From: Allosphingosinicella sp042666435
Lineage (GTDB): Bacteria; Pseudomonadota; Alphaproteobacteria; Sphingomonadales; Sphingomonadaceae
Assembly: GCF_042666435.1 (NCBI RefSeq)
Contig: NZ_JBHTDC010000002.1
Location: forward strand, 310,001 to 374,000
Direction of reading: 5' to 3'
Length of the DNA stretch: 64,000 bases
This document shows positions 52,200 to 61,090 of this stretch, piece by piece (position 1 is the first letter of the stretch; each line of letters begins with the position of its first letter). The translations under genes and the position numbers were made by a program. Under the pieces are notes generated by a model. It was not told where the DNA came from, ran no database searches, and saw only the letters and a list, made by a program, of their open reading frames with translations.

Positions 52200-55100
52200 C
52201 TAGAGGTTGAAATCCGACGAGGCCAGCGCGGTCAAATCCCCGCTGAGCGCGATCTGGAATTCGGCGCCGCTGTCGGCGTCGGTATTGCCGAGGATGACGG
52301 TCTCGTCGCTTCCCGCCAGATAGACGATGCGGAGCTGGCCGGGGGCGGTGAAGGCGGCGCCGGCGATCAGGGTGAAGGGGTTGTCCGCGCCGCCGGGGAC
52401 GGCGTCGATCGCGGAGAGGTCGATGAGGTCTCCTCCTGGAGCGCCGGCGCGTTGGAAGTCGGTGATGAGGTCGCGCGCCGCACCGATGCCGGAATCCGAA
52501 GCGGCGAGGAAGACGAACGTGTCGGCGCCGCCCCGCCCGGTCAGCATGTCGGCGCCGCCGCTGCCAGCCAGGCGATTGGCGGCCTTGTTGCCGATCACTT
52601 CGTTGGCGAACTCGTTGCCGGCGAGATCGATGGCCCCGGCGTCGCCGGCGGCCGCCATAAGCTCGATCTCGATCGCCGTGGGCAAGACGAAGTCGGCACT
52701 TGCGAAAAGCCTGTCCTGGCCCCCGCCCGCACCTTCGAAAAGCAATTCATCGGCGACATTGTCGACATAATAAAGATCGTCGCCGAGGCCGCCGGCGAGG
52801 ATGTCGTTGCCCGCGCCCCCGTCGAGCCTGTCATCGCCGTCCTGCCCGCTGAGCGAATCCCGCGCCGCGCCGCCCTTCAGGATATTGTTTCCGTTGGTGC
52901 CGAAGATCGTCTGCCCGAGATCGTTGCCGGTCAGGTTCAGCGGTTTGATTCCGGCCGCGCCAAGCAATGTTTCGACATGGACGCCGGGGGCGAGGACATA
53001 GCTGACGCTGGTCGTGAGGCGGTCGTGGCCTTCTCCGGACCGTTCGATAACCTGGTCGCCGACATTGTCGACGGTGTGGAAATCGTCACCCGCGCCGCCG
53101 TCGAGCCGATCGGCGCCGGATCCGCCGTCGAGCCGGTCGCTTCCGCCGTTGCCGAGCAGGATATCGACGCCGCCGCGTCCGGCGAGGCTGTTGTCGCCTT
53201 CATTGCCGATGATGCGGTTGGCGAAATCGTTGCCGGTAAGATCGATCGCGGCGGTGCCGGCGGCGCTGTCGGTCGATAATAGTTCGACCTCGGCGTTCCC
53301 GCCCAGCCTGTAGCTGACGCTCGCCAAGACGCGGTCGGCATTGCCCTGCCCCGCACGCTCGACGACAGTGTCGGCTTCATTGTCGACATAATGGAAATCG
53401 TCGCCGAGCCCACCGTCGCTCCGGTCGACGCCGATGCCGCCGATCAGGCGATCGTTCCCGGCCAGCCCCATCAGCGTGTCATCGCCGCCGCCGCCCGCAA
53501 GGCGGTTGACGCCGGCATTGCCGGTGATCCGGTTGGCGATGGCGTTGCCGGTGAGGTCGATGGCGGCGGTGGCGGCGGCGCGCGTGGTCGTCAGCAGCTC
53601 GATGTCGGCGTCGGCATCCAATGCATAATCGACGGCGGCAAGGACGCGGTCGGCCAGACCCTCGCCGGCGCGCTCGATCACCAGGTCCGCGCCATGGCCG
53701 ACGAAATGCAGATCGTTGCCGAACCCGCCATCGGAACGGTCGGCGCCCGCGCCGCCGTCCAGCCGGTCATCGCCGTCACGTCCGTATAATTGATCGGCGC
53801 CGCCGCCTCCCGCGATCCGATTGGCGCCGGATTCGCCGCCCAATATGTCGCCGAATGCCGAGCCGGTCAGGTCTTCGACTTCGATATAGCGGTCGCGTTC
53901 CGCATTCCCGCCGAAGCCGTGAACATTCTCGTTGAACGACGTACTCACGTCCAGCAAGACGGCAACGGCCGCGACCGAGAAGCGATGATCGACCATGTCG
54001 ACGCCGTCGCCGCCCTGGAAAAGCTCATCCTCTTCGCCGGGGCGAAACACGTCGTCCCCCTCTTCTCCCAGGATCGTGAATCTGGCCGTCCCCGGGCCGA
54101 CCGTGCTGAGATCGATCAGATCGTCGCCGTCGCGAGCCGCGATGAGGAGCGTATCGTTCGAACGAAGCTGACGGATCGTGACGAGCGGGCCAAGACCGTC
54201 GATCGAGAAGGCCGATCCTGACCGGGCGGCCACAATCGCCTCGTTGGCGGTGCCGCCCCAAATCTCGATCGTGTCGCCGAAATCGCCAGCTTCCGCCCCG
54301 AGATCTATATCGACGCGGCCGAGCAGCCCGGTCGTCTGGCCATCGATGAAAATCCGGTCGGCGCCGCCGCCGGGGACGAAGTCGACCCGCTCGACACCCT
54401 CGAACGTGAGCCGCCCGGGGCCATCGCGTTCGACAAAATATCCCGTCCCGTCGAATCGCAGATACATAGTTTCGACCGCCATGGTCGTCCCCGTCCCGGT
54501 CACGATCGCCCGGTCGAACCCCGCGCCGCCGTCGAACCAGTCCTCGCCGTCGGCCACTCCCCAGCTATAGCGATCGCTGCCGTCGCCCAGCACGGCGTTA
54601 TCATTGCCGGCGCGGCCTTCGACGAAATCATCGCCATCGTCGCCGAAAAGGACATCGTTACCGCTGCTTCCGATCAGGCTGTCGTCGCCGCCATTGCCGT
54701 GAAGCGAGATTCCCATCGGCCCCGAATAATCGGCCGCGGATATCCGATCGCCGCCCAGGCTGCCATGCATCTGGACCCGATCGTTGGCGCCCGCGAAATC
54801 GGCGAAAACGGTGCCCGACCCGAGCCCGGAAATGCTGGCCGTCGAGCCGCCGCCGATCGTCATTACATCATCCAGCCCGCCGCCGTGGAAGAACAGGACG
54901 TCCTGCCCAGCGTCGGCCACGATCTCATTGGGTGTGGGCGCCAGATTGATATAGACGAACGGGACGTCGCGTGTCGCGCCGGCGTAAAGGGTGATCTGGT
55001 CGTCGCCTCCGAGCGCATTGATGGTGACCGATTCGACGCTCGAGAAGTCGACCCCCGACGTGGCCGCGGCGGTGCTTAGCGAGCGCGCGTCACCGCCTTC

Positions 55101-55400
55101 ATCGCTCATGAAGATGAAATCGTCGCCGGCGGTCGCCTCGAAGGTAAGCTGGTCGCTGCCCGCGCCGCCCGCGAGAAGGTCGCGCCCGTCGCCTTCGCGC
55201 CAGAAGTAGCGATCGTCACCAATGCCCATGTCGACCAGATCATCGCCGCCGCCGCCCGCCGCCACGTCGTTGCCGCCGCCGGCGTTGATCACGTCGACCT
55301 CGGCCGACGGCACCGATCCGGGCGGATCGACGGTGACGGTCGCGCTTACCGAACCGGGAGTGATCGATTCATTGGCGTCGGTGCCCGTGAAGGTGGCCAT
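52200..55400 (-). CDS. Large RTX-repeat protein, probable type I secretion substrate
   Basis: Encodes 1066 residues without a signal peptide. The N-terminal half has scattered GGxGxD repeats (GGGGNDVAAGGGGDD-like near residues 40-55) between beta-rich segments. The C-terminal half, about residues 540-1000, holds several tandem ~90-residue units: LTGNxxANRIxGNxGxNxLAG, then GGDDTLMGLAGNDRL, then DFHYVDNEADTVVERAG, then VSYxL...VELL. Beta-rolls bind calcium. The end (about 960-1066) resembles the serralysin/M10 C-terminal domain and ends with a hydrophobic motif SSDFNL, like type I secretion signals. No protease motif is seen. The start has an AAGGAAG site. Confidence 0.9.
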   Translation of the reverse strand: MATFTGTDANESITPGSVSATVTVDPPGSVPSAEVDVINAGGGNDVAAGGGGDDLVDMGIGDDRYFWREGDGRDLLAGGAGSDQLTFEATAGDDFIFMSDEGGDARSLSTAAATSGVDFSSVESVTINALGGDDQITLYAGATRDVPFVYINLAPTPNEIVADAGQDVLFFHGGGLDDVMTIGGGSTASISGLGSGTVFADFAGANDRVQMHGSLGGDRISAADYSGPMGISLHGNGGDDSLIGSSGNDVLFGDDGDDFVEGRAGNDNAVLGDGSDRYSWGVADGEDWFDGGAGFDRAIVTGTGTTMAVETMYLRFDGTGYFVERDGPGRLTFEGVERVDFVPGGGADRIFIDGQTTGLLGRVDIDLGAEAGDFGDTIEIWGGTANEAIVAARSGSAFSIDGLGPLVTIRQLRSNDTLLIAARDGDDLIDLSTVGPGTARFTILGEEGDDVFRPGEEDELFQGGDGVDMVDHRFSVAAVAVLLDVSTSFNENVHGFGGNAERDRYIEVEDLTGSAFGDILGGESGANRIAGGGGADQLYGRDGDDRLDGGAGADRSDGGFGNDLHFVGHGADLVIERAGEGLADRVLAAVDYALDADADIELLTTTRAAATAAIDLTGNAIANRITGNAGVNRLAGGGGDDTLMGLAGNDRLIGGIGVDRSDGGLGDDFHYVDNEADTVVERAGQGNADRVLASVSYRLGGNAEVELLSTDSAAGTAAIDLTGNDFANRIIGNEGDNSLAGRGGVDILLGNGGSDRLDGGSGADRLDGGAGDDFHTVDNVGDQVIERSGEGHDRLTTSVSYVLAPGVHVETLLGAAGIKPLNLTGNDLGQTIFGTNGNNILKGGAARDSLSGQDGDDRLDGGAGNDILAGGLGDDLYYVDNVADELLFEGAGGGQDRLFASADFVLPTAIEIELMAAAGDAGAIDLAGNEFANEVIGNKAANRLAGSGGADMLTGRGGADTFVFLAASDSGIGAARDLITDFQRAGAPGGDLIDLSAIDAVPGGADNPFTLIAGAAFTAPGQLRIVYLAGSDETVILGNTDADSGAEFQIALSGDLTALASSDFNL

Positions 55401-55747
55401 GGAATCTTCCTTTCGGTTAGCCGCCGGCTCCGGCCGGGGAACGATGAGGATGGTTCTTCGCGCGTGGGATGCGGCCGGGCGGGCCCGCGATGCGGGACAG
55501 CAGTCGAAGGACGTCAGGGCCGGCGCAAGTCGGCATGATCAACCTGCTTTCGACTTGGGCGGTAAAAGCCGCGCGAGCGCGGATTTTCATAAAGAAATTC
55601 ACGATGCCTGTCGAATCGACCCGACACGGAAAAACGGGTCTTGCCGAGCGGGTCGCAATCCTGCGCGACATGGACCGGAGAGCGAAGATTCCAGCCTCGA
55701 TCTCATTCCCGCTTCTCTAAATCCCCACCCTCCCTTAAGGCGCGCTG
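55401..55747. other. Divergent intergenic region between RTX and DedA-like genes
   Basis: This 347-base stretch holds the ribosome sites of two divergent genes. An open frame of about 80 codons on the plus strand has no ribosome site or domain. A small inverted repeat (GACCCG...CGGGTC) lies near the middle. I see no clear promoter consensus. Confidence 0.5.
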
Positions 55748-56329
55748 ATGTTGAGACGCCTCTACGACTGGACCCTCGAAAAAGCCGCGCACCGCCATGC
55801 GGAGCGCTGGCTCGCCGCCATCTCGTTCATCGAATCGAGCTTCTTTCCAATACCGCCGGACGTGGTGCTCGGCCCGATGTGCCTGGCCCGCCCCGACAAG
55901 GCGTTCCGCTACGCGCTGATCTGCACGATCGCGTCGGTGGCCGGCGCTTTGCTCGGCTACGCCATCGGCATGTTCCTGTTCGATACGGTGGGCCAGTGGA
56001 TCATCGGACTTTACGGCCTGGAGAAGGAATTCGCCGGCTTCGCCGACAGCTTCAACGATCAGGGCTGGGCCATCGTCCTCCTCGCCGGCTTCACGCCGCT
56101 GCCGTTCAAGGTCATCACCATCGCCGCCGGCGCGACGGGGCTCCCGCTCCACGTCCTCGTCATCGCGGCTATTCTCAGCCGCGCCGCCCGCTTCTTCCTC
56201 GTCGCCGCCTTGCTGTGGAAATTCGGTCCGCCGATGCAGCGTCTGATCGACAGGCATTTCGCGCTTCTCACCAGCCTGTTCGGCGTGCTGATGGTCGGCG
56301 GCTTCGTGGCGGTGAAATATCTGATATAA
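55748..56329 (+). CDS. YqaA/DedA-type membrane protein
   Basis: Encodes 193 residues with four to five membrane segments. The SNARE-associated (VTT) layout is marked by AISFIESSFFPIPPDVVLGPM, GALLGYAIGMFLFDTVG, and the re-entrant loop GFTPLPFKVITIAAGATGLPL with the family motif F-x-P-x-PFK. DedA relatives act in lipid carrier recycling and membrane homeostasis. Length fits the short YqaA branch. It is followed after seven bases by a DUF4019-like gene. Confidence 0.9.
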   Translation: MLRRLYDWTLEKAAHRHAERWLAAISFIESSFFPIPPDVVLGPMCLARPDKAFRYALICTIASVAGALLGYAIGMFLFDTVGQWIIGLYGLEKEFAGFADSFNDQGWAIVLLAGFTPLPFKVITIAAGATGLPLHVLVIAAILSRAARFFLVAALLWKFGPPMQRLIDRHFALLTSLFGVLMVGGFVAVKYLI

Positions 56330-56336
56330 GGAGCCG

Positions 56337-57008
56337 ATGCTCCTCGCTCTCCTGCTCGCCGCCGCCACGCCTTCGGTCGAGCAGCAGCGGATAAGCGACA
56401 ATCTCCACCGCCTCGCCTTGCCTGCCGCGGGCATCGCCACCGTGGCCGAAGGGCAGGCCGCGCTCCTTGCCGAAGCCCGCGACGCCTGCGCCCCGTCCTT
56501 GCCGGCTTTCGGCTCCTTCACCCTCGACGGGGAGAGGTTCGAGCAGGAATTGTTCTGCCTGCCGCCGGGCGAGCCGGGCGACGATCGTCTCGCCGTCCTG
56601 GCCGGCAGCTATGCCTGGCTCGCCGCCAAGGATGGCGGCCGCTACGAGGAGGCCTGGGCGCTCCTGTCGGACCGGGTGAAGGGCGCGTCGCCTCTCGCCC
56701 AATGGCGGGCGGCGGCCGAGCGCTTCAACGACAGGGCCGGCCCCGTTCGCGGCCGCCAGGTGACGCGCATCAGCTTCTACCGGGATCCCCCCGACGCGCC
56801 CGAGCCGGGCCTCTACGCCGCCGCCGATTTCAGCGCGGATTTCGCCAACCTCGATTTCGTCTGCGGCTATCTCATGTGGCGCCTCGGCCCCGACGGCGTC
56901 TGGCGGCTCGTCCGGGAGGAACAGAATCTCGTGGGCAAGCAGGCCGCCGAGGACGTCACGAAGATCGACCGCCCGCGCCTGCGCGAGCAGATGGGGTGCC
57001 GGGACTAA
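56337..57008 (+). CDS. DUF4019-like secreted protein
   Basis: Encodes 223 residues with a short hydrophobic start (LLALLLAAATPS), probably a signal peptide. The C-terminal part (about 115-205, FNDRAGPVRGRQVTRISFYRDPPDAPEPGLYAAADFSADF, then DGVWRLVREEQNLVG) resembles DUF4019. Two Cys near DACAPS and LFCLPP could pair. The function is unknown. It forms a small operon with the upstream DedA-like gene and its end overlaps the convergent GST gene by four bases. Confidence 0.7.
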   Translation: MLLALLLAAATPSVEQQRISDNLHRLALPAAGIATVAEGQAALLAEARDACAPSLPAFGSFTLDGERFEQELFCLPPGEPGDDRLAVLAGSYAWLAAKDGGRYEEAWALLSDRVKGASPLAQWRAAAERFNDRAGPVRGRQVTRISFYRDPPDAPEPGLYAAADFSADFANLDFVCGYLMWRLGPDGVWRLVREEQNLVGKQAAEDVTKIDRPRLREQMGCRD

Positions 57009-57649
57009 GCCGCCCGCGCGAGGAACGCGGTTTCCCGTTCGATCCAGCTCTTGAAACTCGGCCGTTCCAGCATCCGATCGATGAAGGCGGCGAGCTTTGG
57101 CCGCCGCTCCAGCCCCAGGTCCAGGCCGAGATGCCGGAAATTGGCGAAGGGACTGGCGACCGCGATGTCGGCCAGGGTCAGCCGGTCCTCCACCAGCCAG
57201 CCGCTCTCGGGCAGCACCTTCTCGATATAATCGAGGATCGGCGGCAGCTCGTCGCGTTCCGCCTTGTCGGCGGCGGCCAGATCGCCGTCGCGCTTCAGGA
57301 AACGCGGCGCGACGACGCGGTTGAAGAACATCTTCGTCCCGCACGCCGCCAGGATGGTGTCGCCGAACTCCTCATACCAGATCGTCCGCGCCCGCGCTTT
57401 GGGCTCGGCCGGGATGAGCTCGGGCTCCGGCTTCAGGGCATCCAGATAGGCGATGATCGCGGTCGAATCGGAGATTCCGAAATCGCCGTCGCGCAACGCC
57501 GGGATCTTCCCGAACGGGCTCGCCTGCCTGAATTCGGGATCGTCCGAACCGAGCCCCAGCGGCCTTGTCTCCAGCTCGATATCCTTCTCGGCCGCGAAGG
57601 CCAGCACCTTGCGCACGAATGGCGACATCGAGGATCCATAGACGATCAT
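57005..57649 (-). CDS. Glutathione S-transferase
   Basis: Encodes 214 residues. A thioredoxin-like N-terminal domain (IVYGSSMSPFVRKVLAF with the catalytic Ser, ASPFGKIPALRDGD, and the glutathione-binding DSTAIIAYLD) is followed by the helical C-terminal domain (LTLADIAVASPFANF). It likely conjugates or reduces electrophiles with glutathione. The class is not certain. It is monocistronic, and its promoter is separate from the divergent TonB receptor. Confidence 0.92.
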   Translation of the reverse strand: MIVYGSSMSPFVRKVLAFAAEKDIELETRPLGLGSDDPEFRQASPFGKIPALRDGDFGISDSTAIIAYLDALKPEPELIPAEPKARARTIWYEEFGDTILAACGTKMFFNRVVAPRFLKRDGDLAAADKAERDELPPILDYIEKVLPESGWLVEDRLTLADIAVASPFANFRHLGLDLGLERRPKLAAFIDRMLERPSFKSWIERETAFLARAA

Positions 57650-57743
57650 TGGAGGCGCTCCCGAGCTGTTCGTGTCCCTATGAAACCCGCTTCCGCGTCC
57701 GGCAAGTCTGTTGACACGAAGGCCAAGGCGGTTATGCGGCAGT

Positions 57744-57758
57744 TGCGAATGATTTGCA
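57744..57758. promoter_or_regulatory. Fur-like box upstream of the TonB receptor
   Basis: TGCGAATGATTTGCA is an almost perfect 15-base palindrome similar to the Fur sites TTGCGAATGATTCGCAA seen in proteobacteria. It ends 17 bases before the GTG start of the receptor gene. It is very similar to the box at 37051. Confidence 0.6.
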
Positions 57759-57775
57759 GTTGCAGGGAGTTTTAC

Positions 57776-59911
57776 GTGTACCGGTTCATGCTTTCCGCCA
57801 CTTTCGGCCTGTGCCTGGCTCCCACCGCTTATGCCCAGGAGGTCATCCAGGAGGAAAGCCGGCAGGATGAAGGAAGCATCGTCGTTACCGCCATCCGCAG
57901 CGAGAAAACGCTTTCGACGATTCCTGCGCTCGTCACCATTATCGACGAGGAGGAGATCGAGCAGCAGCGCCTGATCGCGACCGACACCTCTTCGCTGCTC
58001 GCCAATCTCGTCCCCAGCTTCTCGCCCAGCCGGCAGAAGCTCTCCAGCTTCGGCGAATCCTTTCGCGGCCGCGATCCGCTCTATCTAATCGACGGCGTGC
58101 CCCAGTCCAATCCGCTGCGCAACGGATCGCGCGACGGCTACACGATCGACCTGATGGTGATAGAGCGGGTCGAGGTGATCAACGGCGCCAACGCCATCCA
58201 GGGCCTCGGCGCCACCGGCGGCATCGTCAATTTCGTGACCAAAAAGCCCGACCGTTCAGGAGAGTGGACGGTCGGCGTCGAAGCCGCGATCACCGCCGCC
58301 GACGGCTTTCGCGACGAAGGCTTCGAACATCGCGCCGGGGTGTATGCATCGAAGCGCTTCGGCGATTTCGATGTCCTCGGCTCGGCGAGCTACAACAAGC
58401 GCGGCCTCTTCTTCGACGGTGAGGGCCGGTCGATCGGCGTCGACGCGACCCAGGGCGATCTCGCCGATTCCACCCAGACGAACTTCTTCGGCAAGCTCGG
58501 CTGGGAGCCCAATTCCGTCCAGCGTCTCCAGTTCACGATCAACAAGTTCGACCTGGAGGGCGAGAGCGACTGGTCGAGCGTCCCGGGCGACCGCGCCATG
58601 GGCATCCCCGTCACCGCCCGACGGGGCGCGCCCGAAGGCGCGCCGCCGCTCAACGACGTCCTCACCATGTCGCTCGATTATACCCATCGCGACCTGCTCG
58701 GCGGCACCTTCACCGGCCAGCTCTACCGGCAGGATTTCAAGGCGACCTATGGCGGCGACCGCTTCGCTGTCTTCCAAGATCCCGCCATCGCCCCGGTCGG
58801 CACCTTGTTCGACCAGTCGCGCAACCTCTCCGAGAAACTCGGCGCACGCGCGACGCAGCGTTACACCGACATCGCCGGCACCGGCGCCGACATCATCGGG
58901 GGCATCGACTATCTGCGCGACACGACCAGCCAGGAGCTGATCCATACCGGCCGCTTCTGGGTACCGGAAACGACCTATGAGAATATCGCCCCCTTCCTCC
59001 AGGCCGACCTCCCCATCACCGGCCGCCTGACGTTCGCCGGCGGCATCCGATGGGAGAATGCGACCCTCAAGGTCGCCGATTACAACAGCATCGCCGGCAA
59101 CCGGCCCGATCTGGTCGAAACCCCGGTGACGGGCGGCAGCCCCAGCTTCGACGAGCTGTTGTTCAACGGCTCGGCCATTTACGAACTGCTGGACGGAGTC
59201 AGCGCTTATGCCAGCTATTCGCAGGGCTATACCGTGCCGGACGTCGGCCGCGTGCTGCGCGCGGTCAAGGTCCCCGGCACCAATGTCGACGACCTGCTGA
59301 CCCTGTCGCCGGTGATCGCCGACAATTACGAGGCCGGGCTCACCGTCCGCCGGGGCGCGTTCACCGCCCAGCTCGCTTATTTCATCTCGCAATCCGACCA
59401 GGGCTCCCGTCTCGTCGCCGACCAGGACGGCATCTTCAGCGTCGTCCGCCAGAAGACCCGGATCGAAGGGCTCGAGGCGACATTGGAGGCCGCGCTCGGC
59501 TCCGGTTTTCGCGCGGGCGGCAACCTCTCCATCCTCTCGGGCCGCGTCGATTCCGATGATGACGGCGCGCTCGACGCCGATCTCGACGCGATCAATATCG
59601 GCCCCAACCGCCTGAACCTTTATGCCGGATGGTCGAACGACGCCGTTTCGCTCCGCCTCCAGTCCGCCACTTTGTTCGACCGCGACTTCAAGGACGCCGC
59701 CGGCCTGAATGCGGTCGATTTCGAAGGTTATACCCTGTTCGACGCCTATGCGGGCTACAAGACTCGGTTCGGAACCGTCAGCTTCGCCATCCAGAATCTG
59801 GCCGACAAGCAATATATCACTTATTACGGCCAGGCCGGCTCCACTCTCGACGCCGACTATTTCGCCGGCCGCGGCCGCACCTTCACTCTGGGCTTCGCGA
59901 CGGAATTCTGA
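57776..59911 (+). CDS. TonB-dependent outer-membrane receptor
   Basis: Encodes 711 residues from GTG 57776, which follows AGGGAG at good spacing; ATG 57788 is a possible later start. A signal peptide ending in AYAQ leads to a plug domain (SIVVTAIRSEKTLSTIPALVTIIDEEEIEQQ, RDPLYLIDGVPQS, ERVEVINGANAIQGLGATGGIVNFVTK) and a 22-strand barrel (AYASYSQGYTVPDVG, FRAGGNLSIL, DLADKQYITY-like end with FTLGFATEF). It fits the siderophore receptor class. A Fur-like box and a coupled PepSY gene support iron uptake. The substrate is unknown. Confidence 0.93.
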   Translation: MYRFMLSATFGLCLAPTAYAQEVIQEESRQDEGSIVVTAIRSEKTLSTIPALVTIIDEEEIEQQRLIATDTSSLLANLVPSFSPSRQKLSSFGESFRGRDPLYLIDGVPQSNPLRNGSRDGYTIDLMVIERVEVINGANAIQGLGATGGIVNFVTKKPDRSGEWTVGVEAAITAADGFRDEGFEHRAGVYASKRFGDFDVLGSASYNKRGLFFDGEGRSIGVDATQGDLADSTQTNFFGKLGWEPNSVQRLQFTINKFDLEGESDWSSVPGDRAMGIPVTARRGAPEGAPPLNDVLTMSLDYTHRDLLGGTFTGQLYRQDFKATYGGDRFAVFQDPAIAPVGTLFDQSRNLSEKLGARATQRYTDIAGTGADIIGGIDYLRDTTSQELIHTGRFWVPETTYENIAPFLQADLPITGRLTFAGGIRWENATLKVADYNSIAGNRPDLVETPVTGGSPSFDELLFNGSAIYELLDGVSAYASYSQGYTVPDVGRVLRAVKVPGTNVDDLLTLSPVIADNYEAGLTVRRGAFTAQLAYFISQSDQGSRLVADQDGIFSVVRQKTRIEGLEATLEAALGSGFRAGGNLSILSGRVDSDDDGALDADLDAINIGPNRLNLYAGWSNDAVSLRLQSATLFDRDFKDAAGLNAVDFEGYTLFDAYAGYKTRFGTVSFAIQNLADKQYITYYGQAGSTLDADYFAGRGRTFTLGFATEF

Positions 59912-61050
59912 TGAACGTCCCATTCCGTCATTCCCGCGAAAGCGGGAATCCAGACAGAGGTCGCGCCAGGAGCGGAGGCCGTTCGGATTCCCGCGTTCGC
60001 GGGAATGACGGGAGGAAGAAGAAATCCCGCCTTCGCCCCGCTTTGCGCTGGCTCCACGCTACCCTCGGCCTTTTCGCCGCCTTGTATTTGCTGATGGCGG
60101 CGGCGACCGGCACGCTCCTTATATTCAAGAGCGAGATTCTGGCCCTCGCCCATCCCGAGCTCGGCGCCCTGCCCGCCGACACGATCGCCCGGGCCCAGCG
60201 TCTGTCCGCCAGCCTGGAGCCCGGCAGCTTCACCTCGATCAAATTCCCTGATGATACGCTCGGCGCCTTCATCGTCTATTTGCCGGATCACCGCACCGCC
60301 CTTTACGACCCGGCGAGCCTTGCCCCGCTCGACGATCGCTTCGGCCTCAACCGCGCGATGGACTGGCTGTTCGAGCTCCACCATTACATGCTCGCCGGCG
60401 AGACCGGAAAGCTGGTTTCCGGCGCGTTCGGCCTTGCCATCGCCGGGCTCGTTCTCATCGGCCTTTATCTCTGGTGGCCGTGGCGGCGCGGCTGGCGGTT
60501 ATCCAACGCCCGCGCGAAGCGGCCGACCCGCGCGTCCTACCTTGCCGCCCACACCACGCTCGGCATCCTGATGGCACCGGCCCTGTTCCTGGCCGCCCTG
60601 TCCGGCGGCGCGATCGTGTTCCACGAACAGGCGAGCGCCCTCCTCACCGGGCTGCTGGGCAAGAAGGATCCGGCGGTCGAAACACCGGCGGCCGCCGGCC
60701 CTCTCGCGACCTTGGCCCGCACGCAATTTCCCGATGCCGCGCCGCGCCTCTACATTCCGGCGGCCAAACCCGGCGATGCCGTCACCCTGCGCCTCCGCCA
60801 GCCCGAGGAGCGCCATCCCAATGGCCGTTCCACCTTCAGCTGGGATCCGGCCACCGCGACAGCCACCGCCGCCACCAGCGAACCGGAATCGGGCGCCGGC
60901 AACCGCCTCTACAACCTCCTTTACCCGCTCCACACCGGCGTGCTGGGCGGCTTGCCGATGCGGCTCGCCTTTCTCGTCAGCGGCCTCATCGCTTTGTTCG
61001 CGGCCAGCCATGGCCTGCGCTCGTGGTTCGCCAAAAGGCGACGCCGCTAA
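59911..61050 (+). CDS. PepSY-domain inner-membrane protein
   Basis: Encodes 379 residues; ATG 59911 shares a base with the receptor stop (TGATG). It has the four-helix PepSY-TM layout: LRWLHATLGLFAALYLLMAAATGTLLIF, LFELHHYMLAGETGKLVSGAFGLAIAGLVLIGLYLWWPW, THTTLGILMAPALFLAALSGG, and the C-terminal MRLAFLVSGLIALFAASHGL. It probably reduces ferric siderophores released by the receptor. About 28 residues right after the start (HSRESGNPDRG and on) come from a palindromic repeat read in frame, ahead of the first helix. Confidence 0.88.
   Translation: MNVPFRHSRESGNPDRGRARSGGRSDSRVRGNDGRKKKSRLRPALRWLHATLGLFAALYLLMAAATGTLLIFKSEILALAHPELGALPADTIARAQRLSASLEPGSFTSIKFPDDTLGAFIVYLPDHRTALYDPASLAPLDDRFGLNRAMDWLFELHHYMLAGETGKLVSGAFGLAIAGLVLIGLYLWWPWRRGWRLSNARAKRPTRASYLAAHTTLGILMAPALFLAALSGGAIVFHEQASALLTGLLGKKDPAVETPAAAGPLATLARTQFPDAAPRLYIPAAKPGDAVTLRLRQPEERHPNGRSTFSWDPATATATAATSEPESGAGNRLYNLLYPLHTGVLGGLPMRLAFLVSGLIALFAASHGLRSWFAKRRRR
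59926..60010. repeat. 85-bp palindromic element inside the PepSY gene
   Basis: Arms CGTCATTCCCGCGAAAGCGG and CCGCGTTCGCGGGAATGACG are nearly perfect inverted repeats at 59926-59945 and 59991-60010. Translated, it gives HSRESGNPD, a known signature of this repeat class. It belongs to the same family as the copies near 17683 and 22313. Confidence 0.9.
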
Positions 61051-61090
61051 AGTCCTTCCACGCCGCGGTCCCCCGCCTTAATGGCGGCCG

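Noticed and set aside
55469..55720. An 83-codon frame between the RTX and DedA-like genes.
   Set aside because: No ribosome site and no recognisable sequence; it lies in the promoter region of two divergent genes.
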